64,000 nt of DNA from Streptomyces rimosus (GCF_008704655.1 NZ_CP023688.1:7074001-7138000); one strand, 5' to 3'; shown: positions 18,699 through 28,562, counted from the first letter of the stretch. The notes: generated by a model not told the origin, from the sequence alone. Program-made: numbers and translations.

Positions 18699-19624
18699 GC
18701 CCGATCCGCGACGCGTTCGCCGAGCAGGCCCTGTGGCCTCAGGAGGAGTACGAGGATGAGGAGGACGAAGGCCCAGACGTCCTTCCAGGCGCCACCGCCG
18801 AACTGCTGCATGCCGGGTATCTCCTCGACGTAGCCGGTGGCGAGCGCTTCGGCGACGCCGAGGACGACGCCGCCGAGCATGGCGCCGTAGATGTTGCCGA
18901 TGCCGCCGAGCACGGCGGCGGTGAACGCCTTGAGGCCGAGGATGAAGCCCATGCGGAACTGCACCTCACCGGTGCGCAGCCCGTAGGCGACGGCGGCGAC
19001 GCCCGCAAAGGCGGCGCCGATGGCGAAGGCCAGCACGATGATCCGGTCGGTGTTGACACCCATGAGTTTGGCGGTGTCCGGGTCCTGGGCGGTGGCCTGC
19101 ATGGCGCGGCCGCTGCGGGTGCGGGAGACGAAGAAGCCGAGGGCGATCATGCAGACGGGGGCGGCGATGAGGACGAAGATGTCGCCGCGCTGGACGGTGG
19201 CGCCGAGGATGGTGAAGGAGTCGCCCTTGAACTGGGGGAAGACGCGGGCCTTGTTGCCTTCGGGGTACCACTTCCAGACGGCCTGCTGGAGGGCGATGGA
19301 CAGGCCGATGGCGGTGATGAGGGGGGCGAGGCGGGGCGCGCCGCGCAGCGGACGGTAGGCGAATCGTTCCGCTGCCACGCCGACGAGGACCGAGACCAGC
19401 ACGGCCCCGGCCAGCATCAGCGGCAGCGCGTAGAGGAGGTTGACGCCGGAGGGCAGGAGGAGGAAGACGGTCAGCGCGCCGAAGCCGCCGACCATGAAGA
19501 TCTCGCCGTGGGCGAAGTTGATGAGCTGGACGATGCCGTAGACCATCGTGTAGCCGATCGCGATGAGTCCGTACATCGCGCCGAGGATGAGTCCGTTGGC
19601 CAGCTGTTGCGGCAGTTCGTTCAC
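18695..19624 (-). CDS. livH: Branched-chain amino acid ABC transporter permease LivH
   Basis: 309-residue permease with the LivH signature GLILGAMYGLIAIGYTMVYG near residue 9, then LINFAHGEIFMVGG near 34, and the cytoplasmic loop ATAQDPDTAKLMGVN near 157. About eight hydrophobic helices are evident. The GTG at 19624 is chosen because CCACGGAGG lies 8 nt upstream and the start fits the family; reading frame upstream is open but Pro/Arg-rich. LivH and LivM together form the membrane channel. Confidence 0.94.
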   Translation of the reverse strand: MNELPQQLANGLILGAMYGLIAIGYTMVYGIVQLINFAHGEIFMVGGFGALTVFLLLPSGVNLLYALPLMLAGAVLVSVLVGVAAERFAYRPLRGAPRLAPLITAIGLSIALQQAVWKWYPEGNKARVFPQFKGDSFTILGATVQRGDIFVLIAAPVCMIALGFFVSRTRSGRAMQATAQDPDTAKLMGVNTDRIIVLAFAIGAAFAGVAAVAYGLRTGEVQFRMGFILGLKAFTAAVLGGIGNIYGAMLGGVVLGVAEALATGYVEEIPGMQQFGGGAWKDVWAFVLLILVLLLRPQGLLGERVADRA

Positions 19625-19824
19625 CGCAGGGCCTCCGTGGGGTGGGAAGAGGGTACGGGCGGTGGCGGCAGCCCGTGTACCGCGGGCGGCGCCGGGTCGT
19701 TCGTGGCGTCCTGGCGCGGGCCGGGGCACTGGCCGGTGGGGTGTGCGGCGGGGGCCGGCGGGCCCGGCGGCCGTCGTACGGCCCGGGGCCCGCCGGCCTC
19801 GGCGGGGCGGTCAGCTCGGGAAGC

Positions 19825-21072
19825 TCAGCTCTTGCCGGCCTTGTCGAACTTCTTGAACTCGGCGCTGAAGCGGGCGACCCACTTGCCCTGGTCGACCTGG
19901 TACGCGGTGATCATCGTGTTGGTGGTGTCGCCGTACTGGTCGAAGGCGACATGCCCGGTGACGCCGTCGAAGGAAACCTTGTTCAGGGCGTCGACGACCT
20001 TCTTGCGGGCGTCGGAGGGCAGCTTGCCGCCGTTGTCCGCGACGACCTTCTTGACGGCCTGGATGACGGCCCAGGTGGCGTCATACGTGGAGCCGCCGTA
20101 CGCCTCGTAGCGGTCCTTGTAGCCGGCGGCCTTGTAGTCGGCGATGAACTTCTTGGCGGATTCGAGCTGTTCGACGGGCTTGCCCACGGAGGAGGCGTAG
20201 TCTCCCTGGGCCTTCTTGTTGAGCTGGATGTAGTCGGCGCTGTACATGCCGTCGCCGCCCATCAGGGGGGCGGTGACGCCGCCGTCCTTGAGCTGCTGGC
20301 TCAGCGGGCCGGCCGCGGGGTACTCGCCTCCGTAGAAGACCACGTCGGGCTTTGCGGCCTTGACCTTGGCGACCACGGCCTTGAAGTCGCGGTCCTCGGG
20401 GTTGACGTGCTCGGAGCCGACGACCTTGCCGCCCAGCTTGGTGAACTGGGCCTTGAAGGAGGCGGCGAGGCCCGCGCCGTAGGTCTTCTGGTCGTCGATG
20501 ACGTAGGCGTTCTTGAACTTGCCCTTCTCCCAGGCGAACTGGCCGTCGAAGGCGCCCTGCACCTCGTCGGTGGTGGCCGTGCGGAAGTAGGTGGAGAACT
20601 GCCGTGTGCGCTTGTTCTGCTTCCAGTCCTTGCCCTGGGTGAGGTCCGGGGTGGTGTTGGCGGGGGAGATCAGGGCCACGCCGTTCTGCTGGGCGACCTG
20701 CTGCATGGACTGGGCGACGCTGGAGTTCAGCGGGCCGACGATGCCCAGGACGTCCTTGTCGCCGGCGAGTTTGGTGGCGTTCTGCTGGCCGACGTTGGCC
20801 TGCGCCTTGTCGTCGAGGGGTTCGAGCTTGAAGGTGACGCCCTTGACCTCGCCTGCCTTGTTGGCGTTGTCGACGGCGAGCTGTGCGGAGTTGCGGATGC
20901 CCAGGCCCAGGGCGGAGAGCTCGCCGGTGATCGGGGCGTCGAGCCCGATGGTGACGGACGTCTTCGAGCCCTCGCCGCCCTTCGAGCCCTCGTCGCGGGA
21001 GCCGCAAGCGGTCAGGGTGAGGGCGCCTGCGGTGACCGCGGTGGTGAGTATGAGCAAGGAACGGTGATGCAC
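19825..21072 (-). CDS. livK: Branched-chain amino acid ABC transporter substrate-binding lipoprotein
   Basis: 415-residue extracellular solute-binding protein. The GTG at 21072 is preceded by GAAAGGA (6-7 nt) and gives a lipoprotein signal: HHRSLLILTTAVTAGALTL, then the lipobox LTAC. The mature part has the type I periplasmic-binding fold: SVTIGLDAPITGELSALG near the start, IVGPLNSSVAQSM, ALISPANTTPDLTQG, and RTATTDEVQG. It is promoter-proximal to the livHMGF genes (about 200-bp gap), as usual for this transporter, and should deliver Leu/Ile/Val or related amides. Confidence 0.94.
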   Translation of the reverse strand: MHHRSLLILTTAVTAGALTLTACGSRDEGSKGGEGSKTSVTIGLDAPITGELSALGLGIRNSAQLAVDNANKAGEVKGVTFKLEPLDDKAQANVGQQNATKLAGDKDVLGIVGPLNSSVAQSMQQVAQQNGVALISPANTTPDLTQGKDWKQNKRTRQFSTYFRTATTDEVQGAFDGQFAWEKGKFKNAYVIDDQKTYGAGLAASFKAQFTKLGGKVVGSEHVNPEDRDFKAVVAKVKAAKPDVVFYGGEYPAAGPLSQQLKDGGVTAPLMGGDGMYSADYIQLNKKAQGDYASSVGKPVEQLESAKKFIADYKAAGYKDRYEAYGGSTYDATWAVIQAVKKVVADNGGKLPSDARKKVVDALNKVSFDGVTGHVAFDQYGDTTNTMITAYQVDQGKWVARFSAEFKKFDKAGKS

Positions 21073-21576
21073 GATCAGTCCTTTCCCTGGCGCGGTCGGC
21101 GCGCGTCGCACGACCGGTGCGCGCGCCGGGCCGTACGGGGGTGGTACCGGATCCGTGCCGGGCGCGCCCGGCGGCGCGGTGACTGGCGGTGACTCTAGAG
21201 CGGTGCCGCGTGCCCTGACAGAGCCGCTGACCAGGATGTGACGCTCTTGTTATGACCGTCGCTGAGCGTTTTGCCCTCATGCTCCTTACATTGCGTACGG
21301 ACGCCGGGCGGAGCGTGAACTCGCACTTTGCGCAGGGGATTTGGGGTTGATCTTGGCGTGGGCGTCCGCATATCGGATGGGGCGTGCGGGGCGGGTGCAT
21401 GGACGAGGGGAAAGAGGGAGTCCGGCGGCGGGCGTGCCGACGGCGTGGACTACGGAGCGTGATGGCGGGCGGCGGCGCTCGGGGAGGGATCGCACGCCCG
21501 CGGACGTACGGCGGCCCCGCTCCCTGGTACGGGAACGGGGCCGCCGTGCGGTGCCGGATGCTCCGGCGGGCCGGTC
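21073..21576. other. Intergenic region upstream of livK, 504 bp
   Basis: No supported gene. It must hold the liv operon promoter. The 21230-21370 part is markedly more AT-rich than its surroundings, which fits promoter DNA, but I cannot identify a specific operator. The thioesterase gene ends at its right edge. Confidence 0.5.
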
Positions 21577-22134
21577 TCAGTTGCGGTACGCCGACGCGTC
21601 CACGTCGCGCAGCATGCAGGTCAGCCGGGCGCTGCACACCCGCTTGTCGCTCTCGTCGGTGATGACGATCTCGTACGTGGCGGAGGAGCGGCCGCGGTGC
21701 ACGGGGGTGGCGACGCCGGTGACCAGGCCGGAGCGGGCGCCGCGGTGGTGGGTGCAGTTCAGGTCGACGCCGACCGCCATCTTGGCGGGGCCGCCGTGCA
21801 GCATCGCGCCGACCGAGCCGAGGGTCTCGGCGAGCACCGCGGACGCGCCGCCGTGCAGCAGGCCGTACGGCTGGGTGTTGCCCTCGACGGGCATGGTGCC
21901 GACGACCCGCTCCGGCGCGGCCTCCAGGACCTGCACGCTCATGCGCGTACCGAGGTGTCCGGCGGAGAACAGCGCGGCGAGGTCCAGGCCCGGCTCGGCC
22001 CACTGGTCGATGATCTCCTGCGGAAACTTGGTCGCGCTCTGCTCGCCCATGTCCTGCGGCTCCGTTCGTGTGCCCGTGGTGTCCGTGCGGCGTACCGGTA
22101 CGGCCGGTCCGATGCCGGTCGTTGAGTCGTGCAT
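21577..22134 (-). CDS. PaaI-type hotdog-fold thioesterase
   Basis: 185 residues. A hotdog fold is indicated by MPVEGNTQPYGLLHGGASAV, where the HGG(A/S) motif is the PaaI/4HBT active-site loop, then the central helix LAETLGSVGA and VGVDLNCTHHRGARSG. The family cleaves acyl-CoA thioesters, often aromatic or fatty; the substrate cannot be told. The first 28 residues before MGEQSATKFPQ look unconserved, so the true start may be the internal ATG at about 22050. An acyl-CoA thioesterase occupies a similar place near polA in mycobacteria. Confidence 0.88.
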   Translation of the reverse strand: MHDSTTGIGPAVPVRRTDTTGTRTEPQDMGEQSATKFPQEIIDQWAEPGLDLAALFSAGHLGTRMSVQVLEAAPERVVGTMPVEGNTQPYGLLHGGASAVLAETLGSVGAMLHGGPAKMAVGVDLNCTHHRGARSGLVTGVATPVHRGRSSATYEIVITDESDKRVCSARLTCMLRDVDASAYRN

Positions 22135-22206
22135 GTTCTTATCAGGCTACTGAGCGGTCGTCCGGCCCGGGGCGGGCCCCGGGCCGGAGGTCGTGCATGC
22201 CGCGTC

Positions 22207-24495
22207 TCAGGCTTCGGGCGCCGCGGGCTCCAGTCGGATCACCAGGGACTTGGAGGCGGGGGTGTTGCTGGTGTCGGCGGTGTGGTCGAGCGGCACCAGG
22301 ACGTTGGTCTCCGGGTAGTACGCCGCCGCGCAGCCGCGCGCGGTCGGGTAGTGGACGACGCGGAAGCCGGGGGCGCGCCGCTCCGTGCCGTCCTTCCATT
22401 CGCTGACCAGGTCGGTGTACGAGCCGTCGGCGACGCCCAGCGCGCGGGCGTCCTCGGGGTTGACCAGGACGACGCGGCGGCCGTTCTTGATGCCGCGGTA
22501 GCGGTCGTCGAGGCCGTAGATCGTGGTGTTGTACTGGTCGTGCGAGCGCAGCGTCTGCAAAAGCAGCCGGCCCTCGGGCAGGTGCGGGTACTCCACGGGC
22601 GCGGCCGTGAAATTGGCCTTGCCGGTGGCGGTGGGGAACGTGCGCTGGTCGCGCGGGGCGTGCGGGAGGGCGAAGCCACCGGGCCTGGCGACCTTGGTGT
22701 TGAAGTCCTCGAAGCCGGGGATGACGCGGGCGATCCGGTCGCGGATCGTGGCGTAGTCCTTCTCGAACTCCTCCCAGGGCGTGGCGCTGTCCTCGCCGAG
22801 GACGCGGCGGGCGAGGCGGGCGACGATGGCCGGCTCGGAGAGCAGGTGCGCGCTCGCGGGCGCCAGCCGGCCGCGGGAGGCGTGCACCATGCCCATGGAG
22901 TCCTCGACGGTCACGAACTGCTCGCCGCCCGCCTGCACGTCGCGCTCCGTACGGCCCAGAGTGGGCAGGATCAGGGCGCGGGCGCCGGTGACCACGTGGG
23001 AGCGGTTGAGCTTGGTGGAGACGTGGACGGTGAGGCGGGCGCGGCGCACGGCGGCCTCGGTGACCTCCGTGTCCGGGGTGGCGGAGACGAAGTTGCCGCC
23101 CATCGCGAAGAAGACCTTGGCGTCGCCGTCGCGCAGGGCGCGGATGGCCCGTACGACGTCGAAGCCGTGCTCACGGGGCGGCGCGAACCCGAACTCCTTC
23201 TCCAGGGCGTCCAGGAAGGCGGGCGCGGGGCGCTCGAAGATGCCCATCGTGCGGTCGCCCTGCACGTTGCTGTGGCCGCGCACGGGGCAGACGCCGGCGC
23301 CGGGGCGGCCGATGTTGCCGCGCAGCAGCAGGAAGTTGACGACTTCCTGGATGGTGGGGACGGAGTGCTTGTGCTGGGTCAGGCCCATGGCCCAGCACAC
23401 GATCGTGCGCCGCGACTCCAGGACCATCTTCAGGGCGCGCTCTATCTCCGCGCGGGTCAGGCCGGTGGCGGCGAGCGTCGCCTCCCAGTCGGTGTCCGCG
23501 CGGGCCGCCGCCGCGAACTCCTCGAAGCCGTGGGTGTGCTCCTCGATGAACGCGGTGTCGACCGCGCCCTCGGTCTCCAGGATGAGCCGGTTCAGCGTAC
23601 GGAAGAGGGCCTGGTCGCCGCCGATGCGCACCTGGAGGAAGAGGTCGGTCAGGGCGGTGCCGCGGCCGGCGAGGCCGCGCGGGGTCTGCGGGTTCTTGAA
23701 GCGCTCCAGGCCCGCCTCGGGCAGCGGATTGATCGAGATGATCTTCGCGCCGCCGTTCTTGGCCTGCTCCAGCGCGGACAGCATCCGGGGGTGGTTGGTG
23801 CCCGGGTTCTGCCCGGCGACGATGATCAGATCGGCCTTGTACAGGTCCTCCAGCAGGACGCTGCCCTTGCCGATGCCGATGGTCTCCGTGAGCGCGGAGC
23901 CGGAGGACTCGTGGCACATGTTGGAGCAGTCGGGCAGGTTGTTCGTGCCGAACTCGCGGGCGAAGAGCTGGTAGAGGAAGGCGGCCTCGTTGCTCGTACG
24001 CCCCGAGGTGTAGAAGACGGCCTCGTCGGGGGAGTCGAGGGCGGTCAGCTCCTCGGCGATGATGTCGAAGGCCCGCTCCCAGGACACCGGCTCGTACCGG
24101 TCGGCGCCCTCGGGCAGATATACGGGGTGGGTCAGCCGGCCCTGCTGGCCGAGCCAGTAGCCGCTGCGGTCCGCGAGGTCGGAGACGGGGTGGGCGGCGA
24201 AGAACTCCGGGGTGACGCGGCGCAGCGTGGCCTCCTCGGCCACCGCCTTGGCGCCGTTCTCGCAGAACTCGGCCGCGTGCCGGTGCTCGGGCTCGGGCCA
24301 GGCGCAGCCGGGGCAGTCGAAGCCGTCCTTCTGATTGACCCGGAGCAGCGTGAGCGCCGTACGGCGCACGCCCATCTGCTGCCGGGACACGCGCAGCGCG
24401 TGTTTGATGGCCGGCAGGCCGACGGCGGAATGCTCCGGTGCCGTGACCTCGGGCGCGTCCTGGATCGGGTCCGACGCGGGCGGCTTGCCTGCCAT
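22207..24495 (-). CDS. Molybdopterin-dependent oxidoreductase, FdhF/YdeP family (formate dehydrogenase alpha-like)
   Basis: 762 residues, the usual length of the FdhF/YdeP (TIGR01701) family. The N-terminal iron-sulphur region reads FDCPGCAWPEPEHRHAAEFC; Mo-bis-MGD blocks follow, including SGRTSNEAAFLYQLFAREFG near residue 165, DCSNMCHESSG near 190, and VAGQNPGTNHPRM near 226. No selenocysteine codon is evident. The biological substrate of actinobacterial members is unsettled; several act as acid-stress or formate-linked enzymes. Start: ATG with AAGGGAGAGG 6 nt upstream. It stands alone between the thioesterase and divergent polA. Confidence 0.9.
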   Translation of the reverse strand: MAGKPPASDPIQDAPEVTAPEHSAVGLPAIKHALRVSRQQMGVRRTALTLLRVNQKDGFDCPGCAWPEPEHRHAAEFCENGAKAVAEEATLRRVTPEFFAAHPVSDLADRSGYWLGQQGRLTHPVYLPEGADRYEPVSWERAFDIIAEELTALDSPDEAVFYTSGRTSNEAAFLYQLFAREFGTNNLPDCSNMCHESSGSALTETIGIGKGSVLLEDLYKADLIIVAGQNPGTNHPRMLSALEQAKNGGAKIISINPLPEAGLERFKNPQTPRGLAGRGTALTDLFLQVRIGGDQALFRTLNRLILETEGAVDTAFIEEHTHGFEEFAAAARADTDWEATLAATGLTRAEIERALKMVLESRRTIVCWAMGLTQHKHSVPTIQEVVNFLLLRGNIGRPGAGVCPVRGHSNVQGDRTMGIFERPAPAFLDALEKEFGFAPPREHGFDVVRAIRALRDGDAKVFFAMGGNFVSATPDTEVTEAAVRRARLTVHVSTKLNRSHVVTGARALILPTLGRTERDVQAGGEQFVTVEDSMGMVHASRGRLAPASAHLLSEPAIVARLARRVLGEDSATPWEEFEKDYATIRDRIARVIPGFEDFNTKVARPGGFALPHAPRDQRTFPTATGKANFTAAPVEYPHLPEGRLLLQTLRSHDQYNTTIYGLDDRYRGIKNGRRVVLVNPEDARALGVADGSYTDLVSEWKDGTERRAPGFRVVHYPTARGCAAAYYPETNVLVPLDHTADTSNTPASKSLVIRLEPAAPEA

Positions 24496-24682
24496 GGCCT
24501 CTCCCTTGAGCCGGGCCCAGCCGCCGGGCCCGGTGGTGTGTCCGGGCGGCTGCTGAGCGTGGTCGATGCAGTTGGGGTGCGTGCGGTGCGGTCCCGCGGG
24601 TGGCGGCGGCCGGATGCCCGTACGCCTCAGATCCTGTCACGGACGACTGACAGCGGCGCCGCCGCGGTCGTCGCGGCGGGGA

Positions 24683-24705
24683 TTGTCAGTGGGGCGTGGC
24701 AGGAT
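24683..24705 (+). promoter_or_regulatory. PafBC-type DNA-damage promoter of polA
   Basis: TTGTCAGTG at 24683-24691, an 8-nt spacer, then CAGGAT at 24700-24705. The upstream half is a perfect match to the RecA-independent damage-promoter consensus; the -10 has C for T at its first base. The GTG start lies 7 nt after the final T, so the mRNA is probably leaderless. Confidence 0.75.
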
Positions 24706-24711
24706 CGGGGT

Positions 24712-27450
24712 GTGGCAGCAAAGGCAGCGAAGAAGAGCGAAGCGACCGGCACCGAAGCGGTGGAGGGCGGCCGTCCCCGGCTGCTCCTGATGGACGGGCA
24801 TTCCATGGCGTACCGGGCGTTCTTCGCCCTGCCCGTGGAGAACTTCACCACCGCCACCGGGCAACCGACCAATGCGATCTACGGCTTCGCGTCGATGCTC
24901 GCGAACACCCTGCGTGACGAGGCCCCCACGCACTTCGCGGTGGCCTTCGACGTCTCGCGCAAGACCTGGCGCTCGGAGGAGTTCCCCGACTACAAGGCGA
25001 ACCGCTCCAAGACCCCCGACGAGTTCCGGGGCCAGGTCGAGCTGATCGGCGAGATGCTGGACGCGATGCACGTCAAGCGCTTCGCCGTGGAGGGCTTCGA
25101 GGCCGACGACGTCATCGCCACCCTCGCCACCCAGGCCACCGCCCAGGGCTTCGAGGTCTCCATCGTCACCGGCGACCGCGACTCCTTCCAGCTGGTCACC
25201 GACGACGTCACGGTGCTCTACCCCACCAAGGGCGTCTCCGAGCTGACCCGGTTCACCCCCGAGAAGGTCCAGGAGAAGTACGGCCTGACCCCCGCCCAGT
25301 ACCCGGACTTCGCCGCGCTGCGCGGCGACCCGTCCGACAACCTGCCCGGCATCCCCGGCGTCGGCGAGAAGACCGCCGCGAAGTGGATCAACCAGTTCGG
25401 TTCGTTCGCGGAGCTGGTGGAGCGCGCCGAGGAGGTCAAGGGCAAGGCCGGGCAGAATTTCCGCGACCACCTGGAGGCGGTCAAGCTCAACCGCGTCCTG
25501 ACCGAGATGGTGCGGGACGTGGAGCTGCCCTGCGGCCCCGCCGAGCTGGTGCGCGAAGCCTACGACCGCAAGGCGCTGACCGTCTTCCTGGAGGCGCTGG
25601 AGATCCGCAACCAGGGCCTGCGGGAGCGCCTGCTGGCGGCCGACCCGGGGGCGGAGGAGGCAGGGGACGCCGGTCCCGCGCCCGCCGAGGTCGAGATCGA
25701 CGGCACGGTCGCCGGTGCCGGCGAGCTGGCCCCGTGGCTCGCCGAGCACGGCGGGAAGCTGCTCGGCGTCTCCACGGTCGACACCTGGACGGTGGGCAGC
25801 GGCAGCGTCGCCGAGGTCGCCCTGGCCACCGCCGAGGGCCCGGCCGTCTGGTTCGACCCCACCGAGCTGGACGAGGCCGACGAGCGCGCCTTCGCCGCCT
25901 GGAGCGCCGACCCCGCCAGCCACAAGGTCATGCACAACGTCAAGGGCCTCATGCGGGTCTTCGGCGAGCACGGCTGGAGCATCGACGGCGTCACGATGGA
26001 CACCGCCCTCGCCGCCTACCTGGTCAAGCCGGGCCGCCGCTCCTTCGCCCTGGACGCCCTGTCCGTCGAGTACCTGGGTCGCGACCTGGCCCCGGCCGCC
26101 GAGGGCGACGGGCAGCTGGCCTTCGGCGCCGACGACCGCGCCCAGGCCGACGCCCTGATGAACCAGGCGCGTACGGTCCTGGACCTCGGCGCCGCCATGA
26201 CCACCAAGCTCGACGAGGTCGGCGCGGCCGAGCTGCTGCGCGACCTGGAGCTGCCCACGAGTGTGCTGCTGGCCCGGATGGAGCGCGCGGGCATCGCGGC
26301 CGACCGGGGCTGGCTGGAGCGGATCGAGCAGCAGTTCGCCGCCGCTGTCCAGCAGGCCGTGCAGGAGGCGCACGCCGCGGCGGGCCACGAGTTCAACCTC
26401 GGCTCGCCCAAGCAGCTCCAGGAGGTCCTCTTCGGCGAGCTGGGCCTGCCCAAGACCAAGAAGACCAAGACCGGTTACACCACCGACGCCGACGCCCTGG
26501 CCTGGCTCGCCGCGCAGACCGAGAACGAACTCCCGGTGATCATGCTGCGCCACCGTGAGCAGTCCAAGCTGCGCACCACGGTCGAGGGCCTGATCAAGAC
26601 GATCGCGGCCGACGGCCGTATCCACACCACCTTCAACCAGACCGTCGCCGCCACCGGCCGCCTCTCTTCCACCGAGCCCAACCTGCAGAACATCCCGGTG
26701 CGTACGGACGAGGGCCGCGCCATCCGCCGTGGCTTCGTGGTCGGCGAGGGGTACGAATCCCTGCTGACCGCCGACTACAGCCAGATCGAGCTGCGCGTGA
26801 TGGCCCACCTCTCCGAGGACGAAGGACTGATCGAGGCGTTCACCTCCGGCGAGGACCTGCACACCACCGTCGCCTCCCAGGTCTTCTCGGTCGACAAGTC
26901 CGAGGTCGACCCGGAGATGCGCCGCAAGATCAAGGCGATGTCCTACGGCCTGGCGTACGGCCTGTCCGCGTTCGGCCTCTCCCAGCAGCTCGGCATCCAG
27001 CCCGACGAGGCCCGCCGCCTGATGGACAACTTCTTCGAGCGGTTCGGCGGGGTGCGCGACTACCTCCAGGACGTCGTCGACAAGGCCCGCGCCACCGGCT
27101 ACACCGAGACGATCATGGGCCGCCGCCGCTACCTCCCCGACCTGAACAGCGACAACCGCCAGCGCCGCGAGATGGCCGAGCGGATGGCGCTGAACGCCCC
27201 GATCCAGGGCACCGCCGCCGACATCGTCAAGGTCGCCATGCTGCGGGTGGACGAGGCGCTGCGGGCCGCCGAGCTGTCCTCCCGGATGCTGCTCCAGGTG
27301 CACGACGAAATCGTGGTCGAGGTGGCCCCGGGCGAGCGGGCCCAGGTCGACGAGCTGGTCCGCCGCGAGATGGCGGGCGCCGTGGAGCTGCGCGCCCCGC
27401 TGGACGTGTCGGTCGGCTACGGCGGCGACTGGGAGTCCGCGGCCCACTGA
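24712..27450 (+). CDS. polA: DNA polymerase I
   Basis: 912 residues, normal for actinobacterial PolA, acting in Okazaki-fragment processing and excision-repair gap filling. The N-terminal 5'-3' exonuclease domain carries LLLMDGHSMAYRAFFAL near residue 23, VTGDRDSFQLV, and DNLPGIPGVGEKTA. The middle 3'-5' exonuclease-like domain lacks the catalytic acidic pattern, as in most actinobacteria. Polymerase motifs A (TADYSQIELRVMAHLSED), B (RRKIKAMSYGLAYGLSAFG) and C (LLQVHDEIVVEV) are complete. The GTG start follows a PafBC-type promoter directly, so translation is likely leaderless and damage-inducible. Confidence 0.97.
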   Translation: MAAKAAKKSEATGTEAVEGGRPRLLLMDGHSMAYRAFFALPVENFTTATGQPTNAIYGFASMLANTLRDEAPTHFAVAFDVSRKTWRSEEFPDYKANRSKTPDEFRGQVELIGEMLDAMHVKRFAVEGFEADDVIATLATQATAQGFEVSIVTGDRDSFQLVTDDVTVLYPTKGVSELTRFTPEKVQEKYGLTPAQYPDFAALRGDPSDNLPGIPGVGEKTAAKWINQFGSFAELVERAEEVKGKAGQNFRDHLEAVKLNRVLTEMVRDVELPCGPAELVREAYDRKALTVFLEALEIRNQGLRERLLAADPGAEEAGDAGPAPAEVEIDGTVAGAGELAPWLAEHGGKLLGVSTVDTWTVGSGSVAEVALATAEGPAVWFDPTELDEADERAFAAWSADPASHKVMHNVKGLMRVFGEHGWSIDGVTMDTALAAYLVKPGRRSFALDALSVEYLGRDLAPAAEGDGQLAFGADDRAQADALMNQARTVLDLGAAMTTKLDEVGAAELLRDLELPTSVLLARMERAGIAADRGWLERIEQQFAAAVQQAVQEAHAAAGHEFNLGSPKQLQEVLFGELGLPKTKKTKTGYTTDADALAWLAAQTENELPVIMLRHREQSKLRTTVEGLIKTIAADGRIHTTFNQTVAATGRLSSTEPNLQNIPVRTDEGRAIRRGFVVGEGYESLLTADYSQIELRVMAHLSEDEGLIEAFTSGEDLHTTVASQVFSVDKSEVDPEMRRKIKAMSYGLAYGLSAFGLSQQLGIQPDEARRLMDNFFERFGGVRDYLQDVVDKARATGYTETIMGRRRYLPDLNSDNRQRREMAERMALNAPIQGTAADIVKVAMLRVDEALRAAELSSRMLLQVHDEIVVEVAPGERAQVDELVRREMAGAVELRAPLDVSVGYGGDWESAAH

Positions 27451-27461
27451 CCCGGGCGTAC

Positions 27462-27493
27462 GGCGTCTCCGGCCGGGCGCGCCCGGAGACGCC
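27462..27493 (+). terminator. polA terminator hairpin
   Basis: GGCGTCTCCGG (27462-27472) pairs perfectly with CCGGAGACGCC (27483-27493) around a 10-nt loop, 11 bp after the polA stop. It may serve the convergent DUF4184 gene too. Imperfect GTACGACCGCC-like repeats follow. Confidence 0.7.
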
Positions 27494-27546
27494 GCGTACG
27501 ACCGCCTCCCCGCCGCGTACGATCGCCTTCCGCCCCGTACGACCGC

Positions 27547-28407
27547 TTACGGCCGGGCGCCGGAGCGGTCGTACGCGGCGCTGCCGTCGGCCGGGGCCGT
27601 CCGGTAGCGGCGGTGCAGCACCCGTGCCATCGCCGCGTACAGCGGCAGCCCGAGGGCGAGGCCCGCGCCCGCGCCGAAGAGCACGGTCGGTACGTAGTCG
27701 AACCACGTCACCGCCATCTCCCCGAACTCGGCGCGGGCCCGCAGCGTCCGGTGCACGGCCCCGGCCAGCAGGCACACCGAGAGCAGCGCCACGGCCGGCA
27801 GCCGCCCGCCGACCGGCTCCGGCAGCCCGGCAGGCGCCGCCGGGTCCGGCACCTGCCGCAGCGCCGTCCACAGGAACCAGCCGATCACGCCCAGGGCCAG
27901 CGCGGACGTGCCGTACTGGACGTACGTGCACAGGGGGAAGCCCCCGACGACCTCGTTCAGTACGGGGACCAGCCGAGTGCCCCAGCGGCCCGGGTGCGTG
28001 AAGGCGTCCCAGACGATGTGGGTCAGGGCGCCCAGCACCGCCGAGACGTAGAACAGGGCCAGGTACGCCGCGAGCGGGCGGCCGCCCGTGCCCGGACGGC
28101 CGCGCACCACCGCGTACACCTTGCCGCGCCAGGCCGTCGGCAGCAGCGCCACCAGCGGCTCGCGCAACAGCAGCCAGCCGCCCACGAGAACGGCGGTGAT
28201 CAGCACGTCCACGGTCAGCACGCCCGGTATCCCGTGCGTGAAGTCGCCGAAGAGCATGGCGCCGGGCAGCACGCTGTCCGCGAAGTACGTGAGGTCCGGC
28301 GCGAACGATCCGGCGACGAGAGCCGAGGCGACCAGCGGCCCGCGCGCCTCCCCGGTGCGACGCACCACCGGCAGCACGGCGGCAGCGTGGCTGAGTGTGA
28401 ACGGCAT
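27547..28407 (-). CDS. DUF4184 family integral membrane protein
   Basis: 286 residues starting with the DUF4184 signature MPFTLSHAAAVLP and continuing FAPDLTYFAD and ALTHIVWDAFTHPG (near residue 135), His/Asp motifs resembling YdjM-type membrane metal-dependent hydrolases. At least six hydrophobic segments are present. Function is unknown; the paired HxxxDxxTH pattern suggests a membrane metal site. It is divergent from the lytic transglycosylase gene, with an 18-bp palindrome just upstream of its start. Confidence 0.85.
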   Translation of the reverse strand: MPFTLSHAAAVLPVVRRTGEARGPLVASALVAGSFAPDLTYFADSVLPGAMLFGDFTHGIPGVLTVDVLITAVLVGGWLLLREPLVALLPTAWRGKVYAVVRGRPGTGGRPLAAYLALFYVSAVLGALTHIVWDAFTHPGRWGTRLVPVLNEVVGGFPLCTYVQYGTSALALGVIGWFLWTALRQVPDPAAPAGLPEPVGGRLPAVALLSVCLLAGAVHRTLRARAEFGEMAVTWFDYVPTVLFGAGAGLALGLPLYAAMARVLHRRYRTAPADGSAAYDRSGARP

Positions 28408-28417
28408 TGCTCTCTCC

Positions 28418-28435
28418 CTGATCGTTTAGGATCAG
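28418..28435. promoter_or_regulatory. Perfect inverted repeat, candidate operator
   Basis: CTGATC-GTTTAG-GATCAG: two perfect 6-bp half-sites separated by 6 bp, centred about 20 bp upstream of the DUF4184 start codon in the divergent region shared with the transglycosylase gene. The size fits a dimeric repressor site; no candidate regulator is adjacent. Confidence 0.45.
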
Positions 28436-28562
28436 TATGTCTGGCGTTGAGAGCAGTAGAAGACCGCCGGAAGTTGTCGTAGTGTCACGTGAGTTGGGAG
28501 CGCCGGGGAGCGCGCTACGGCGCCGTGCGCGCGGTGGATCAACGCTGAGGGGACGGGCACAG

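Noticed and set aside
24637..27447. A 936-codon minus-strand frame opposite polA
   Set aside because: Antisense shadow of a universally conserved gene.
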